A stretch of 64,000 nt of DNA from Brucella cytisi (GCA_012103075.1 JAAVLQ010000003.1:620001-684000), one strand, 5' to 3'. Counted from the stretch's first letter, positions 31,386-40,740 are shown. Notes: generated by a model not told the origin, from the letters alone. Numbers and translations: made by a program.

Positions 31386-31616
31386 CTACAACGCGAACTC
31401 ACTGTCTGGGTAGTTGGATTGCCAATCAAGATTCCGCATGGTCCTCGCAAAGCCAACTCCGTCGCTTGTCCGGTCGAAAAAACCATGGCCGACTGGAGCA
31501 GCCTTCATCTCCAAAACCAACTGTCGCATATCTATGGCAACATGCCTCCCGCTTGTTACTGCGTTATCGCTCAAAAGCAGCAGAAACGATGCCTCCGCGA
31601 AACCCGCGAAGGCCAA
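31386..31616 (-). CDS. Possible truncated hypothetical protein downstream of the CoA ligase
   Basis: Minus-strand frame of 76 codons with protein-like text: VAIDMRQLVLEMKAAPVGHG, FFDRTSDGVGFARTMRNLDW and an end at SNYPDSEFAL. It lies just past the CoA-ligase stop on the same strand. A short frame starting near 31680 (KSSDEIKPCEIPVD) may be its true N-terminus before a shift. I do not recognise the family. It could be a last small gene of the ligase/ABC operon or a remnant. No convincing ribosome site. Confidence 0.3.
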   Translation of the reverse strand: MAFAGFAEASFLLLLSDNAVTSGRHVAIDMRQLVLEMKAAPVGHGFFDRTSDGVGFARTMRNLDWQSNYPDSEFAL

Positions 31617-31738
31617 AAAAACTTGCGCTTTCTAGTCAACAGGAATTTCACACGGTTTGATTTCGTCGGAGGATTTCATCGCACCCGGAAGGCACTGGAA
31701 ACGCTGTCGACCCGTCGAAAAGCTATTCCATGGTTCGG

Positions 31739-33279
31739 CTACCGGCCCGGGGTGAGCGCTGCCTCATACCGGTCCCAGCAATCGCCGAGATCCTTCGACA
31801 GTTTGTGCTTCATGATACGCTGACTGGGCGTGCGCTCGAACTCGTCAATCAAGGCAATGTAACGTGGATTCTGATAGGTTGCGAGACGGCTCGACAGCCA
31901 TGCCGAAAGCGCAGCAGGATCGACTTCGCACCCATACTTCGGCTTGACGAACAGCTTTATGTCCTGCTCGCCAAATTCGGCAGCAACGCCGACAATTGCA
32001 CAATCTTCTACCGATGGATAAGCGCCCGCGATATGTTCGACTTCCCATGCGGAAACATTCTCGCCTTTACAGCGTACACTGTCGGTCAGGCGACCGTGAA
32101 ACCAGAGATTACCGTCTGCGTCGAACGAACCGGAATCGCCAGTATGAAGTGTTCCCTTGCGAAGGGTCTTTTCAGTCGCTTCACGATTACGCAGATATCC
32201 CTGAAACAAGGCTCCCTCGATAGAAGAACGCACGACGATCTCGCCTTTCTCACCCTCAGCTACTGGCTGGCCGGTTTCATCAAGAAGCTCGACCGTGAAC
32301 CATGGCATGGGTTTGCCCACTGCACCCGGGGTTCCGTTATCATTACAGGTTGTGATGCTTGACGCTTCGGTCATGCCATAACATTCCCGCATCTCGACAC
32401 CGAAGCGGTCGCGGAAAAGCGGCCAGATTTCTTTGGGACAGCCGCCGCCCCCGGGCGATCCGCACCGGATGATCCCGATCGAAAGCGCATTCCGGCTGCT
32501 TCAGCAATATTTGCAGGATACCGCCCAGATAATGGATATGCGTTGCACCATATTCGCGGACCTGCGCCCAGAAACGGCTGGCGCTGAAACGGTCGACCAT
32601 CGCCAGTGTGACGTCTTCCAGAGCGGGAAGGACGATAAGCTGTGCACCGCCTATGTGATAAAGCGGCTCCCAGACGAAGAACACATCGCCGGGGCGCACC
32701 ATAGTCAGTTGCCGTACGGCTTCTCCGGCAAGCCGCATCATGCCGTGGGAAACAAGCACGCCTTTTGGGCGCCCGGTCGTGCCGGACGTATACATGATAG
32801 CGAAAAGATCGCTCGCAGCGGGCAGCGCTTCGGTGAAGCTCGCGCTTTCCCCGGCGACGATGTCCTCTAGCGATCCTTCGCCCGACGTCAGTATGAAAGC
32901 ATCCCCGCTATCTCGGCACCACATTCACGGATGGTTTCCCGCGCATCTGGATCGCAAATGACCACGCCGGGCTCGCAATGGTTCAGAATATAGCGCAACC
33001 CCTCGCCCCGTTGCTGCGCATTGACCGGCACCCGGGCAATGCCCGCGCGAGCAAGACCGAACAGGACGGGCAAGGAAAGGTCCGAATTACGCATCATGAC
33101 CGCAGCACGATCACCGTGCTTAAGCCCGCGAGCATTCAGATGCGTAGCAAGTGCGGCTGACTTCCTCTCAATGGCAGCGAAGCTGATCGGTTCGCCATTA
33201 AAAGGGCAAAGTTCTGGTCCGGCTTTTGCGCAGCCTTGGTCAGGAAGCTTCCGAGGAAGCCTTCAAATTTCAAAGTCAT
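31739..33279 (-). pseudogene. AMP-forming acyl-CoA ligase, two frameshifts
   Basis: ANL-superfamily ligase that activates a carboxylic acid to its CoA thioester. N-terminus from ATG 33279: FEGFLGSFLTKAAQKPDQNF, LNARGLKHGDRAAVMMRNSD and RVPVNAQQRGEGLRYILNHC. After a break near 32895: FAIMYTSGTTGRPKGVLVSH (motif A3). After one near 32440: ECYGMTEASSITTCNDNGTP (A5), LHTGDSGSFDADGNLWFHGR (A7), DSVRCKGENVSAWEVEHIAG (A8), and catalytic-Lys region RTPSQRIMKHKL. About 510 residues. It follows an ABC importer on the same strand and is cotranscribed with an enoyl-CoA hydratase further upstream, so its acid is probably what the importer brings in. Confidence 0.83.
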
Positions 33280-33299
33280 GGGAAGCACTCTTTTTTTGA

Positions 33300-34150
33300 T
33301 CAGGAGGAGCGGCGGAGTTTTTCCGCCGCCAGAAGAAGTGTTGTGACGATGAGGAAAACGACGACCGATACAGCGGCAAGCGTCGGATTGAGCTGGAGGA
33401 TCATGTCATCCCACATCTGTTTGGGCAGAGTGGTCTTGATGCCGCCACTGACAAAGATCGCAACCGTCAGTTCGTCGAAGGAGGTAATAAAGGCGAACAG
33501 GAATGCTGCCGTCAGACCGCTGCGGATAAGCGGAACGGTAACGAAACGCAGGGCTTGTACCTTGTTCGCGCCGAGAGTTGCCGCGGCCTGATCAAGACGC
33601 CAGTCATAGCTTTTCAAGACTGCGGCAATCGCAACGAATGCAAAAGGCAGAGCCAGTACTGTATGGCCGATTACGAGGCCGGTATTGGTGGCCACAAGTC
33701 CGATCTGGGCGAACAGATAAAACAGGCCTACAGCGATAACGATGCGGGGAACGATCATAGGAGCGAGAAAGAAGGCAAAGATCAGTCCAGCCCAACGCGA
33801 TCGCGATCGCGCCAATGCCAGCGCTGCAAATCCACCAATGACCGTCGCGAAGATTGCCGTTGCAAAGGCGACCCGAAGGAGCGCAAGGTCGCAGACAACC
33901 AGAGGTCGGAGGCGAAATAGGCCCGGAACCAGTCAAGACTGAACCCGGGAGGCGGGAATTCCAGAAACTGCGAACTGGTGAACGCAATCGGGATCACGAT
34001 GAGCGTCGGCAACATCAAAAATGCGCAGGACAGAAAGCAATACAGTCCCATCAGACGCTTTGTGACGGCTTGTCCAAGCAAATCACTGACTGCGGTTGCG
34101 ACGCGGCTTGACGTAAGCGCACAAACTTCCAGAATACGCAAACCGCAATT
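33300..34150 (-). pseudogene. ABC transporter permease, PotC-like, frameshifted
   Basis: Second membrane subunit of a spermidine/putrescine-type (PotABCD-like) importer. Helices with LYCFLSCAFLMLPTLIVIPI and FTSSQFLEFPPPGFSLDWFR open the protein, the usual PotC start. A break near 33790-33860 precedes RSRWAGLIFAFFLAPMIVPR. The EAA loop is QAAATLGANKVQALRFVTVP, followed by AFLFAFITSFDELTVAIFVS (typical PotC 'SFDE') and a C-terminus ending RRSS. Its N-terminus is uncertain because the frame runs into the upstream permease without a stop, a further sign of indels. About 280 residues estimated. Confidence 0.75.
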
Positions 34151-35063
34151 TCGCAGAATACCATTCTTGCCCTTAGGTCCGGTGCCCGTATCGCCTGAAA
34201 GGCTTGAGAGACCGAAAACGCGATCATAGACCCAGCAGGTAACAAGGGCAGCGACCAGCATCATGGCAGCTAGTGCACCCGCGAAAGCCCAGTTCAGGAT
34301 TTCCTGCACCTGCACGATGATCAGTTGCGCCAGCATGGTCTGCTGGCGTCCCCTAAAAAGGGCCGGAACGATGAAAAGCCAAGGGAAGAAATGAAGGTGA
34401 GAAGCCCCGCTGCAGCGGCCCCCGGAGGGACAACGGAAATAGACCAGCCAGAAACTCTTGGCGGAATCTGCCCCCAGCGTGCCTGAAGCCTGTGTCAGCT
34501 TGCGATCAAGCCCGCTCATAACCGGCAGCATGGTCAATACCGCCAGTGGCATCATGGCATGAACCATGCCGATCATGACCCCGAACTCGTTATGCAGCAT
34601 TTCGAGCGGTGAACCGATGACACCGGAGGCAAGGCCAAGTTGATTGATCGCGCCGGTACGCCCGAGAAGAATAACCCGGGCAAAGCTCTTGACAAGATAG
34701 CTCGTCCAGAACGGCACCATGACTAACAGGATCATGAGACCGCGTTTGCGCTCCGGCAGACGCGACAGCCAGTAGGCAAGCGGATAGCCGAACAGAAGCG
34801 AAAACAGCGTGGTCAGAGCGGCAATGCGAAAGGTAATCAGCAAAACGCGAAAATAGACATCCGTGTCGAAGATTCGTGTGTAATGCGCCGCCGTCATCGC
34901 ACCCGTATCGGCATTTTCGAAACTCAGGCCCATCAGGCGCGCAACGGGCACGAGGAAGAAGATGATCAGGAAAGCGAGCCCCGGCACAGCTAGCCACAGC
35001 GGACCGAACCGGAAAGGGGAACGCGTCGTCGCGCCCGTCTGGGGAGACTGCAGCTACACTCAT
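34151..35063 (-). pseudogene. ABC transporter permease, PotB-like, frameshifted
   Basis: First membrane subunit of the same importer. ATG at 35063 overlaps the ATPase stop (ATGA). After MSVAAVSP the frame breaks near 35030 and continues as PGLAFLIIFFLVPVARLMGL, ALTTLFSLLFGYPLAYWLSR and LLVMVPFWTSYLVKSFARVI. Then LGRTGAINQLGLASGVIGSP leads to the EAA region QASGTLGADSAKSFWLVYFR, where the text degrades (break near 34420), and ends with helices around LNWAFAGALAAMMLVAALVT. PotB-family proteins are about 280-300 residues, which fits. The 3' boundary is approximate, as the reading continues in frame into the next permease. Confidence 0.75.
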
Positions 35064-36136
35064 GGCGTCACCAGAACGGCGGCTTCAGGCTGCCAGCTCA
35101 GTGTAACGTCTTCGCCCAGCGCAGGGATAACCTGGCCCGGCGGCACGCGCACCGTCAGCAAACGCGTTTCGGCGGCATCGACCAATATGCGAGTTTCGGA
35201 CCCGGCATAGACCACTTCCGTGACCTGACCGCTGATGCGGTTCACTCCGGTATCGCCGAGCGCCAGATGTTCCGGCCTTACGACGAGGGCCATCTCGCCG
35301 CCATCTACCGTGCATGCCTTGTCAAGAAGAAGCTTCGCATTCCCGGTCGCAAGACGCTTGCGACCGTCGGTGTCCGTTTCGACATTGCCTCGGAAAATAT
35401 TGGAAATGCCGATAAAGTCTGCAGCGAAAGCGGTGGCCGGGCGGGTGTAGATTTCCTGCGGTGGCGCGATCTGCTCAACCATCGCATGGTTCATCAGACA
35501 AATGCGATCCGAAAGCGCAAGCGCCTCTTCCTGATCGTGCGTCACATAAACAACGGTCGCACCGGTCTTACGATGCAACCGCTTGATCTCGAACTGCATA
35601 TGCTCTCGCAGCTTCTTGTCGAGCGCACCGAGCGGTTCGTCCATAAGAATGATGGATGGCTGATAGACAAAGCAGCGCGCCAGCGCCACGCGCTGTTGCT
35701 GTCCCCGAAAGCTCACGCGGGAAGCGGGATGCCGGTGGCCGAGCTGAACCATTTCCAGCGTGTGCTGTACCTGCTTCTTGATGTCTGCAGAATTCTGACC
35801 ACGCATTTTCAGTGGAAATGCAACGTTCTCCTCAACAGTCAGATGTGGAAATAGCGCATAATGCTGGAAAACAAGGCCGATATCGCGCTTATGCACCGGC
35901 GTATCGGTCTCGTCATTGCCGTCGATGAAGAGGCGGCCTTCGGTGGGCGGAACAAGGCCGCTGATCATTTGAAGAAGCGTCGTCTTGCCGGATCCCGAAG
36001 GTCCAAGAAGCGTCAGGAACTCGCCCGGCTGCACCGCGATATTTGTCGGCTTAAGTGCGATGGTTTCACCGTAGCGCTTGGATAGTCCGTCAACGAGAAG
36101 TTTCGGCTGAAGAGCCTGTTCGGGTTTGGCAAGCAT
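35060..36136 (-). CDS. PotA-like ABC transporter ATP-binding protein
   Basis: Open frame of 358 residues from ATG 36136 (AAAGGGAAC upstream). Walker A is LLGPSGSGKTTLLQMISG, Walker B IILMDEPLGALDKKLREHM, the switch His is in VVYVTHDQEEALALSDRICL, and a C-terminal TOBE-like domain follows (MALVVRPEHLALGD, ETRLLTVRVPPGQVIPALGE). The ABC signature is odd: SFRGQQQRVALARCFVYQP instead of the expected LSGGQQQRVALARAL. A +1/-1 indel pair around 35703-35722 would explain this, since the neighbouring residues are canonical. It energises the two permeases downstream, with which it overlaps by 3 bp. Confidence 0.88.
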   Translation of the reverse strand: MLAKPEQALQPKLLVDGLSKRYGETIALKPTNIAVQPGEFLTLLGPSGSGKTTLLQMISGLVPPTEGRLFIDGNDETDTPVHKRDIGLVFQHYALFPHLTVEENVAFPLKMRGQNSADIKKQVQHTLEMVQLGHRHPASRVSFRGQQQRVALARCFVYQPSIILMDEPLGALDKKLREHMQFEIKRLHRKTGATVVYVTHDQEEALALSDRICLMNHAMVEQIAPPQEIYTRPATAFAADFIGISNIFRGNVETDTDGRKRLATGNAKLLLDKACTVDGGEMALVVRPEHLALGDTGVNRISGQVTEVVYAGSETRILVDAAETRLLTVRVPPGQVIPALGEDVTLSWQPEAAVLVTP

Positions 36137-36256
36137 GTCGTTCCCTTTAAACCCGGAGCCAGCGGCCATCATGGTCGCTGCTCCACCTTTGTTTTGTGTA
36201 TTGCGTTGTCAGGGGAGACCGTCGGCCGCCCAGTTTCGGCTTTGATCGAATCTGGC

Positions 36257-37335
36257 CTAGCCCAGTATCCGGGCATTGAAGCGCTCGGTCATTTCCGAAC
36301 GATTGGCGCTCCACCAGTCTTCCCCGGCAATGCTCATCTGTTTCAGATTGGCTTCGAAGGTCGGCAGCGACGACGCCCGCTCAGCCGGAATGTGCTCATA
36401 GGCCTTCAGGTTGGTTGGGCCGTAAGCGAGGAATTCCGTGAACAGCGCCTGTTGCTTCGGATCGGTACAGAACTTGACAAACTGACGCGCATTGTCGGCG
36501 CGTGGCGAGCCTTTCGGGATACCCCAGCCCTCAATGGAATAGAGGCCCCGGTTCCAGCCGATTTTCACGGGAGCTCCGCCGTCGATGACGGCCTGCGCAC
36601 GTGCATTCCACAAAGCGATCATATCCACTTCGCCGCTCTGGATGAGCTGGCTCGACTGGGCACCGCCCGTCCACCACACATCCACATGCGGCTTGATTTT
36701 TCTCAAGGCTGGCATAAGCGCGCTCGATATCGAGCGGGTAGAGCTTGTCGAGCGGAACGCCGTCGGCAAGCAATGCCTGTTCCAGAGTATCGATCGGGTT
36801 CTTGCGCAATGACCGGCGACCCGGAAATTTCTCGATGTTCCAGAAATCAGCCCGAGGATTTCGGCGCGGCAGCTTCGTCGAACTTGTCGGCACGATAAGC
36901 CATGATCGTCGAATAGACGTCTACACCGAGCCAGACATCGGTCAACGAATCCGGCATCAGGCCGGGCACATCACCGGCAGCAATATTGATCGGCTCAAGC
37001 AGATCTCGCTTCTGGAGGATATCACGTGCTGACAGTGTCAGCGTGCAAACATCCCAGCTATAGGATCCGGTTTCGACCATAGCGCGAAATTGTGCGGTAG
37101 GTTCGGCATCGCGCGCCACATTCACGACCTTGATACCTGTCGCCTTTTCAAATGGATCGTAAAATGCCTTGCGATAACCGGGGCTATAAGGGCCACCCGG
37201 ATCGGCAACTGTCAGTGGCTCAGCCGAGAACGCCCGACGCGTCAAAATTGCCGGGGCAGCAAGAGCAATCCCGAGCCCGCCTCCGAGCTTCAACAGATTG
37301 CGCCGATGAATTGTGAACGTTTTCCCGTTTGTCAT
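36257..37335 (-). pseudogene. PotD-like ABC substrate-binding protein with Tat-type signal, two frameshifts
   Basis: Extracellular solute-binding protein of the spermidine/putrescine type. Start ATG at 37335; the signal FTIHRRNLLKLGGGLGIALA has a twin-arginine motif followed by a hydrophobic core and APAIL, suggesting folded export. Mature start: LTVADPGGPYSPGYRKAFYD and EKATGIKVVNVARDAEPTAQ. Breaks near 36850 and 36715 divide the middle (GRRSLRKNPIDTLEQALLAD; PHVDVWWTGGAQSSQLIQSG). The end reads WGIPKGSPRADNARQFVKFC and stops at 36257. About 355 residues restored, normal for the group. The neighbouring ligase and hydratase argue for a carboxylate or betaine-like ligand rather than a polyamine. 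Confidence 0.83.
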
Positions 37336-37381
37336 TGTTTTCCCTCCGGCAGGTTATTTCGTTATACATTGCGGTATGAGA

Positions 37382-37408
37382 CTGCCCGCCACCGCTGGTG
37401 GCGGGCAG
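37382..37408. terminator. Strong 12-bp hairpin between hydratase and binding-protein genes
   Basis: CTGCCCGCCACC and GGTGGCGGGCAG are perfect 12-bp arms with a 3-nt loop (GCT). It lies 8 nt after the corrected hydratase stop and 47 nt before the binding-protein start on the minus strand. No T-run follows, so it may be a partial terminator or an mRNA end-stabiliser that sets a different level for the binding protein, rather than a full stop. Confidence 0.6.
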
Positions 37409-37415
37409 CATTTGA

Positions 37416-38191
37416 TCAGGACGCCTTGCGCGCGGCGCGCGTTCAGCGAGAAACTGCTCCATCATGCGAGCCGGTTCGCCCGATGCATATGCTTCCTTCT
37501 GAATACGCGAGCCGGCATCCAGACAATCGCGGAAGCCTGCTTCTGTCATTTCGCGGAAACGCTGTTTGTTGAGGCGCATTGCAACCGGCGGCTTGGCGCC
37601 AAGTTCACGTCCGAGTTCAACTGCTTCATCAAGAACTTTGGACTGGTCCACGATGCGGTTGATGATACCGATGGAGCGGCATTCTTCGGAATCCATCAGG
37701 CGGCCGCTCAGCGTCAGGTCTACAGTACGGGCAAGGCCGATAATCTCGCGCATGATCCGGGGACCGGTCGTACTGGCTATACCTGAGTTGATTTCCGGCT
37801 GCCCCATACGAACGGCCGGATGACCGATGCGGATGTCGCAAAGAAGAGCAACCTGAAAGGCCGAACCAGCTGCGACACCGTTAAGAGCAGCAATTAGCGG
37901 CTTCGACAGCGAACGCATGCGATCATAGAGACGCTCCCATTCGCCTACCCATTCTTTGCCGCGTTCGGCATCAAAAGTGCGGGTTTCGTTCAGGTCCTGA
38001 CCGGCACTGAACGCGCGATCGCCGGCACCCGTCAGGATGATAGCACGGATATCGGCATCGCTTTCGAACGCATCGAAGGCATCGATGAGCTGACGACGCA
38101 TAGCACTGTGCCAAGCGTTGAGAATGTGCGGACGATTGAGGGTGATGATGCCAACTTCGCCGCGACGCTCAGTCAGAATAAAGCGATCCAT
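37416..38191 (-). pseudogene. Enoyl-CoA hydratase/isomerase family protein, frameshifted at the C-terminus
   Basis: Crotonase-fold enzyme that hydrates or isomerises an enoyl-CoA. Start ATG at 38191 after GGGAGAAC. Visible motifs: VGIITLNRPHILNAWHSAMR, the first oxyanion region RAFSAGQDLNETRT, the second oxyanion loop ALNGVAAGSAFQVALLCDIR, and PEINSGIASTTGPRIMREII. Near 37435 a one-base excess in a GC-repeat breaks the frame: as given the protein runs on to 37220, but corrected it ends ERARRKAS at 37416. About 258 residues, standard length. First gene of the leftward hydratase/importer/CoA-ligase set, divergent from an IclR regulator. Confidence 0.85.
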
Positions 38192-38230
38192 TATGTTCTC
38201 CCTTGGATTACACGCTTCTCGATATATTTC

Positions 38231-38245
38231 TATTGCATTGCAATA
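38231..38245. promoter_or_regulatory. Perfect palindrome, probable IclR operator
   Basis: TATTGCA and TGCAATA are perfect 7-bp arms around a single T, in an AT-rich divergent promoter between the hydratase gene (40 nt away) and the IclR gene (about 100 nt away). The position suits repression of both directions. Binding is inferred. Confidence 0.5.
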
Positions 38246-38348
38246 AATATTATGTTATGGTGATTTTATTATATTACAATGTCAAGCGACTTTTCAGATG
38301 CTTTGATAATTGTGTTATTGATGGACAATGATCTCAGGCGAGTTTTTG

Positions 38349-39173
38349 ATGGTACGCAAATCGGAAAAGTCAGCAAATTCACCCGGAGAAAACGAAACCG
38401 GCGGTCGCGATCCGCTGCTTGTGCAGTCAGTGGAAAAAGCGTTCCGTGTCATGCGTGCCTTTGATGGCAGCAGACCGACACTCAGTCTCTCACAGATCGC
38501 GGAAGAGACCGGGCTAGACATTTCCGCGGCGCAACGTTTTACCTACACGCTGACTAAACTCGGCTACTTGACGAAGAGCAGCGAAACAAAGCGTTTCGAA
38601 CTGGGCGTAAAGACACTGGACTTCGGCTACCATTACAGCCGCGCCAGCGTTTTGGTGGAACGAGGCACGCCCTACCTCCTGCATTTGAGTAAAACCACGG
38701 AAGAGACTGTTAATTTGACTGTTCTCGACGGAACCGACATCGTGTTCGTTCAGCGTTTTATGAGCCGCCACGTATTGAACAATGATGTCGTCACCGGCAT
38801 GCGTCTGCCCGCCTATTGCACGGCACCCGGCATTGCTATTCTCTCAACGCTAACAGAGACAGAAGCGAATGATGTGTTGGATCGTTCGCATTTGCATCCC
38901 TACACACCACACACCACATGGAACCGTGACGAATTAAGCGCGAAGCTCAAACTGGCCGCAGCTAAAGGCTATGCAACAGCTTTTGAGGAGTATTTCCACG
39001 GCGATCTATCTTTTGCGTCACCCGTTCTGGATGCAAGGGGCCATCCATATGGCGCAATCAATATTGCTGTATCTCGCAGTCGCTACACGCCGGAGGAAGC
39101 GGAAGAAAAATATGCACCCCTCGTGACAGCTGCGGCTCGATCCATCACTCTTATAACGAACGTAAGGCGTTAA
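38349..39173 (+). CDS. IclR-family transcriptional regulator
   Basis: Intact regulator, 274 residues from ATG 38349 (AGGCGAG upstream) or 281 from an ATG at 38328. HTH: LVQSVEKAFRVMRAFDGSRP, LSQIAEETGLDISAAQRFTY and TLTKLGYLTKSSETKRFELG. Effector domain: VERGTPYLLHLSKTTEETVN, GMRLPAYCTAPGIAILSTLT and AAAKGYATAFEEYFHGDLSF. It is the closest relative in the window of the IclR protein at 972-1754. Divergent from the hydratase/PotABCD-like/CoA-ligase genes with a palindrome between, so it likely senses their substrate or its CoA ester. Confidence 0.9.
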   Translation: MVRKSEKSANSPGENETGGRDPLLVQSVEKAFRVMRAFDGSRPTLSLSQIAEETGLDISAAQRFTYTLTKLGYLTKSSETKRFELGVKTLDFGYHYSRASVLVERGTPYLLHLSKTTEETVNLTVLDGTDIVFVQRFMSRHVLNNDVVTGMRLPAYCTAPGIAILSTLTETEANDVLDRSHLHPYTPHTTWNRDELSAKLKLAAAKGYATAFEEYFHGDLSFASPVLDARGHPYGAINIAVSRSRYTPEEAEEKYAPLVTAAARSITLITNVRR

Positions 39174-39192
39174 GCCGCATCAACGAAGTGGA

Positions 39193-39214
39193 GCAGCCGT
39201 GTTTTTGCGGCTGC
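39193..39214. terminator. Hairpin after IclR gene, weak terminator
   Basis: GCAGCCG and CGGCTGC form perfect 7-bp arms around an 8-nt T-rich loop, 20 nt after the IclR stop. A T-run after the stem is lacking, so factor-independent termination is only possible, not clear. Confidence 0.4.
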
Positions 39215-39275
39215 TTGAGCGAAGAAAACCTAAATGGTTTTGGGTTTTATAATGCGCGGCAATGTACTGGGATGA

Positions 39276-40318
39276 CTTAGAGTCCGTTTGAGAATTAAGT
39301 TTTGTCGGTTGCCACGCTATTTTGCCTCTGGAGATGTTGTAACCCATTGAGAATCAAGACGTCAAATTTTGACGCTTCCAGTTAAAACACCCCTTTTTGC
39401 CAAGGTATTTTTACCCTTACGGGACCTGAACACTGGCAACTGCGGACATGGTGCAGGTTTCAGGAAATGTGCGATAGTTCAGACCGCCTTTCGGCTGATG
39501 AACACGCCACTTTCCTTACCAACCTCAAGAACTCCATTTCCGGCCCGAAACGCTTCAGTGATCGCATCCCATAACGCGGCAAGCTGCGCCTCGCCTGCGC
39601 TGTCTCCGGGTGGATAGGACGTGAGGGCTAGGAATACGTCCTCCGGCTCCGTCACTCGCAGGCGGGCCGGGTGCTGCGTCATGCTCACATTGCCGAACTG
39701 GGCCTGCATGAACCGCTCGGCGGCATCGTATCCAAAGGCAGCGCCGGCCGGGTCCAAGGGTGCGCTGCCGAACACGGTTGCCAGCGCATACATCTCGCGC
39801 ATGTTCCCGGCCCCGTTCGTCGTCAAGGCAAGGAAGCCGCCCGGCTTCAAAACCCGATACATTTCTGCAATCGCCTTCGACGGGTCAGCCAGATGATAGA
39901 ACATGTGCATAGCTATTACGGCATCAAAGGAACCGTCCTCGAAAGGTAGGGCCGTCGCGTCGGCTTGTTGGCCTGTGGCCGATGCGAATGGCAATGGTTG
40001 GCACCGCTCAACGGCTTCCTGAACCATGCCGGGCGACAGATCGGAAAGGGTAAGCTTTAGATTCTCCGGTACCTCGCTTGCGACCGTCGCCCAAAACCAG
40101 CCCGGGCCGCATCCAACATCAAGAACGCTGTCGCCAGCGTTAAGGGGAACTGCTTCGCTACCCACGGAAACCAGCTGATTTCGGCAATAGAGTATTCGCT
40201 ATTCAGTCGAGCGCGAGCGGCAAGCTTCCGGCTATCACCATACTGCTCTGCATTGCCTGAAGTGATGGACGACATGAGTATACTCTTTTTCGCAAATATC
40301 CCGAAAACGGACTCTAAG
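39276..40318. mobile_element. 1.04-kb unit bounded by perfect 14-bp inverted repeats, carrying a methyltransferase gene
   Basis: CTTAGAGTCCGTTT at 39276-39289 is repeated in inverse as AAACGGACTCTAAG at 40305-40318. The ends are exact reverse complements over 14 bases, and only the methyltransferase gene and short flanks lie between. No transposase is inside. This is the form of a non-autonomous transposable unit or a cargo-bearing MITE, mobilised by a transposase elsewhere. The ends resemble the GAG-CCGTTT style of some IS5-type elements; that link is only an impression. Direct target repeats were not clear (CTTAG and CTAAG at the outer edges differ in the centre base). Confidence 0.5.
39479..40275 (-). 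pseudogene. SAM-dependent methyltransferase (class I), one frameshift
   Basis: Small-molecule methyltransferase with a Rossmann fold. Restored start ATG at 40275: SSITSGNAEQYGDSRKLAAR and LNSEYSIAEISWFPWVAKQ. A break near 40145 leads into VPLNAGDSVLDVGCGPGWFW, the SAM-binding motif I (DVGCGPG). Further motifs: LTLSDLSPGMVQEAVERCQP (acidic SAM ribose contact), FEDGSFDAVIAMHMFYHLAD (motif II/post-II) and EMYRVLKPGGFLALTTNG (motif III). About 265 residues. The target is unknown; the type 11 family acts on many metabolites and drugs. It is the only gene inside a unit with 14-bp inverted repeats at its ends, suggesting passage as cargo. Confidence 0.82.
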
Positions 40319-40347
40319 CCCACAGACCAAACTGCCCTGAAAGACTC

Positions 40348-40740
40348 CTAAGCTTTGACGATTGTTCCCTGAGCGATTGCCACGAGCATTTCGTCGCAAA
40401 CAACCTTGCATTGACACACAGCTTGACGCTTGCCCTTGCTTAATGTCGATGCGTTTGCAAGCAATGTGCCGCCTTTTGCAGGTCGAACAAAGTTGATCTT
40501 AAATTCAGAAGTGAGCGCGTCACCTCCCAAAGCGAGACCTCCAGCAAATGTTAGCGCGTTATCTGCCAGATAGCTGATCACGCCACCATGAACAAAGCCA
40601 TGTTGCTGGGTATGAATTTCGCGGATGACCGGGGATATAACAGCGCTACCATCACCTACATTAACAAGTTCAGCACCCAGATACTGACTGAAAGGTTGAT
40701 TAAGAAATACCTCTCTGGCGAATTGTTCCAGATCCTTCAT
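40348..40740 (-). CDS. PaaI-family (hotdog-fold) thioesterase
   Basis: Intact 130-residue acyl-CoA thioesterase. The hotdog signature reads HTQQHGFVHGGVISYLADNA, with His-Gly-Gly before the central helix, then SEFKINFVRPAKGGTLLANA on the strand side. PaaI-type enzymes release CoA from aromatic or short acyl-CoA that has stalled, protecting the CoA pool. It follows the methyltransferase unit and precedes a LysR gene on the same strand but shows no tight coupling to either. Its substrate is not predictable. Confidence 0.88.
   Translation of the reverse strand: MKDLEQFAREVFLNQPFSQYLGAELVNVGDGSAVISPVIREIHTQQHGFVHGGVISYLADNALTFAGGLALGGDALTSEFKINFVRPAKGGTLLANASTLSKGKRQAVCQCKVVCDEMLVAIAQGTIVKA

Noticed and set aside
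33782..34987. A single fused permease of about 400 residues
   Set aside because: The open frame joins PotB-like and PotC-like sequences only because indels removed the stop between them; each half has its own family start, EAA loop and helices.
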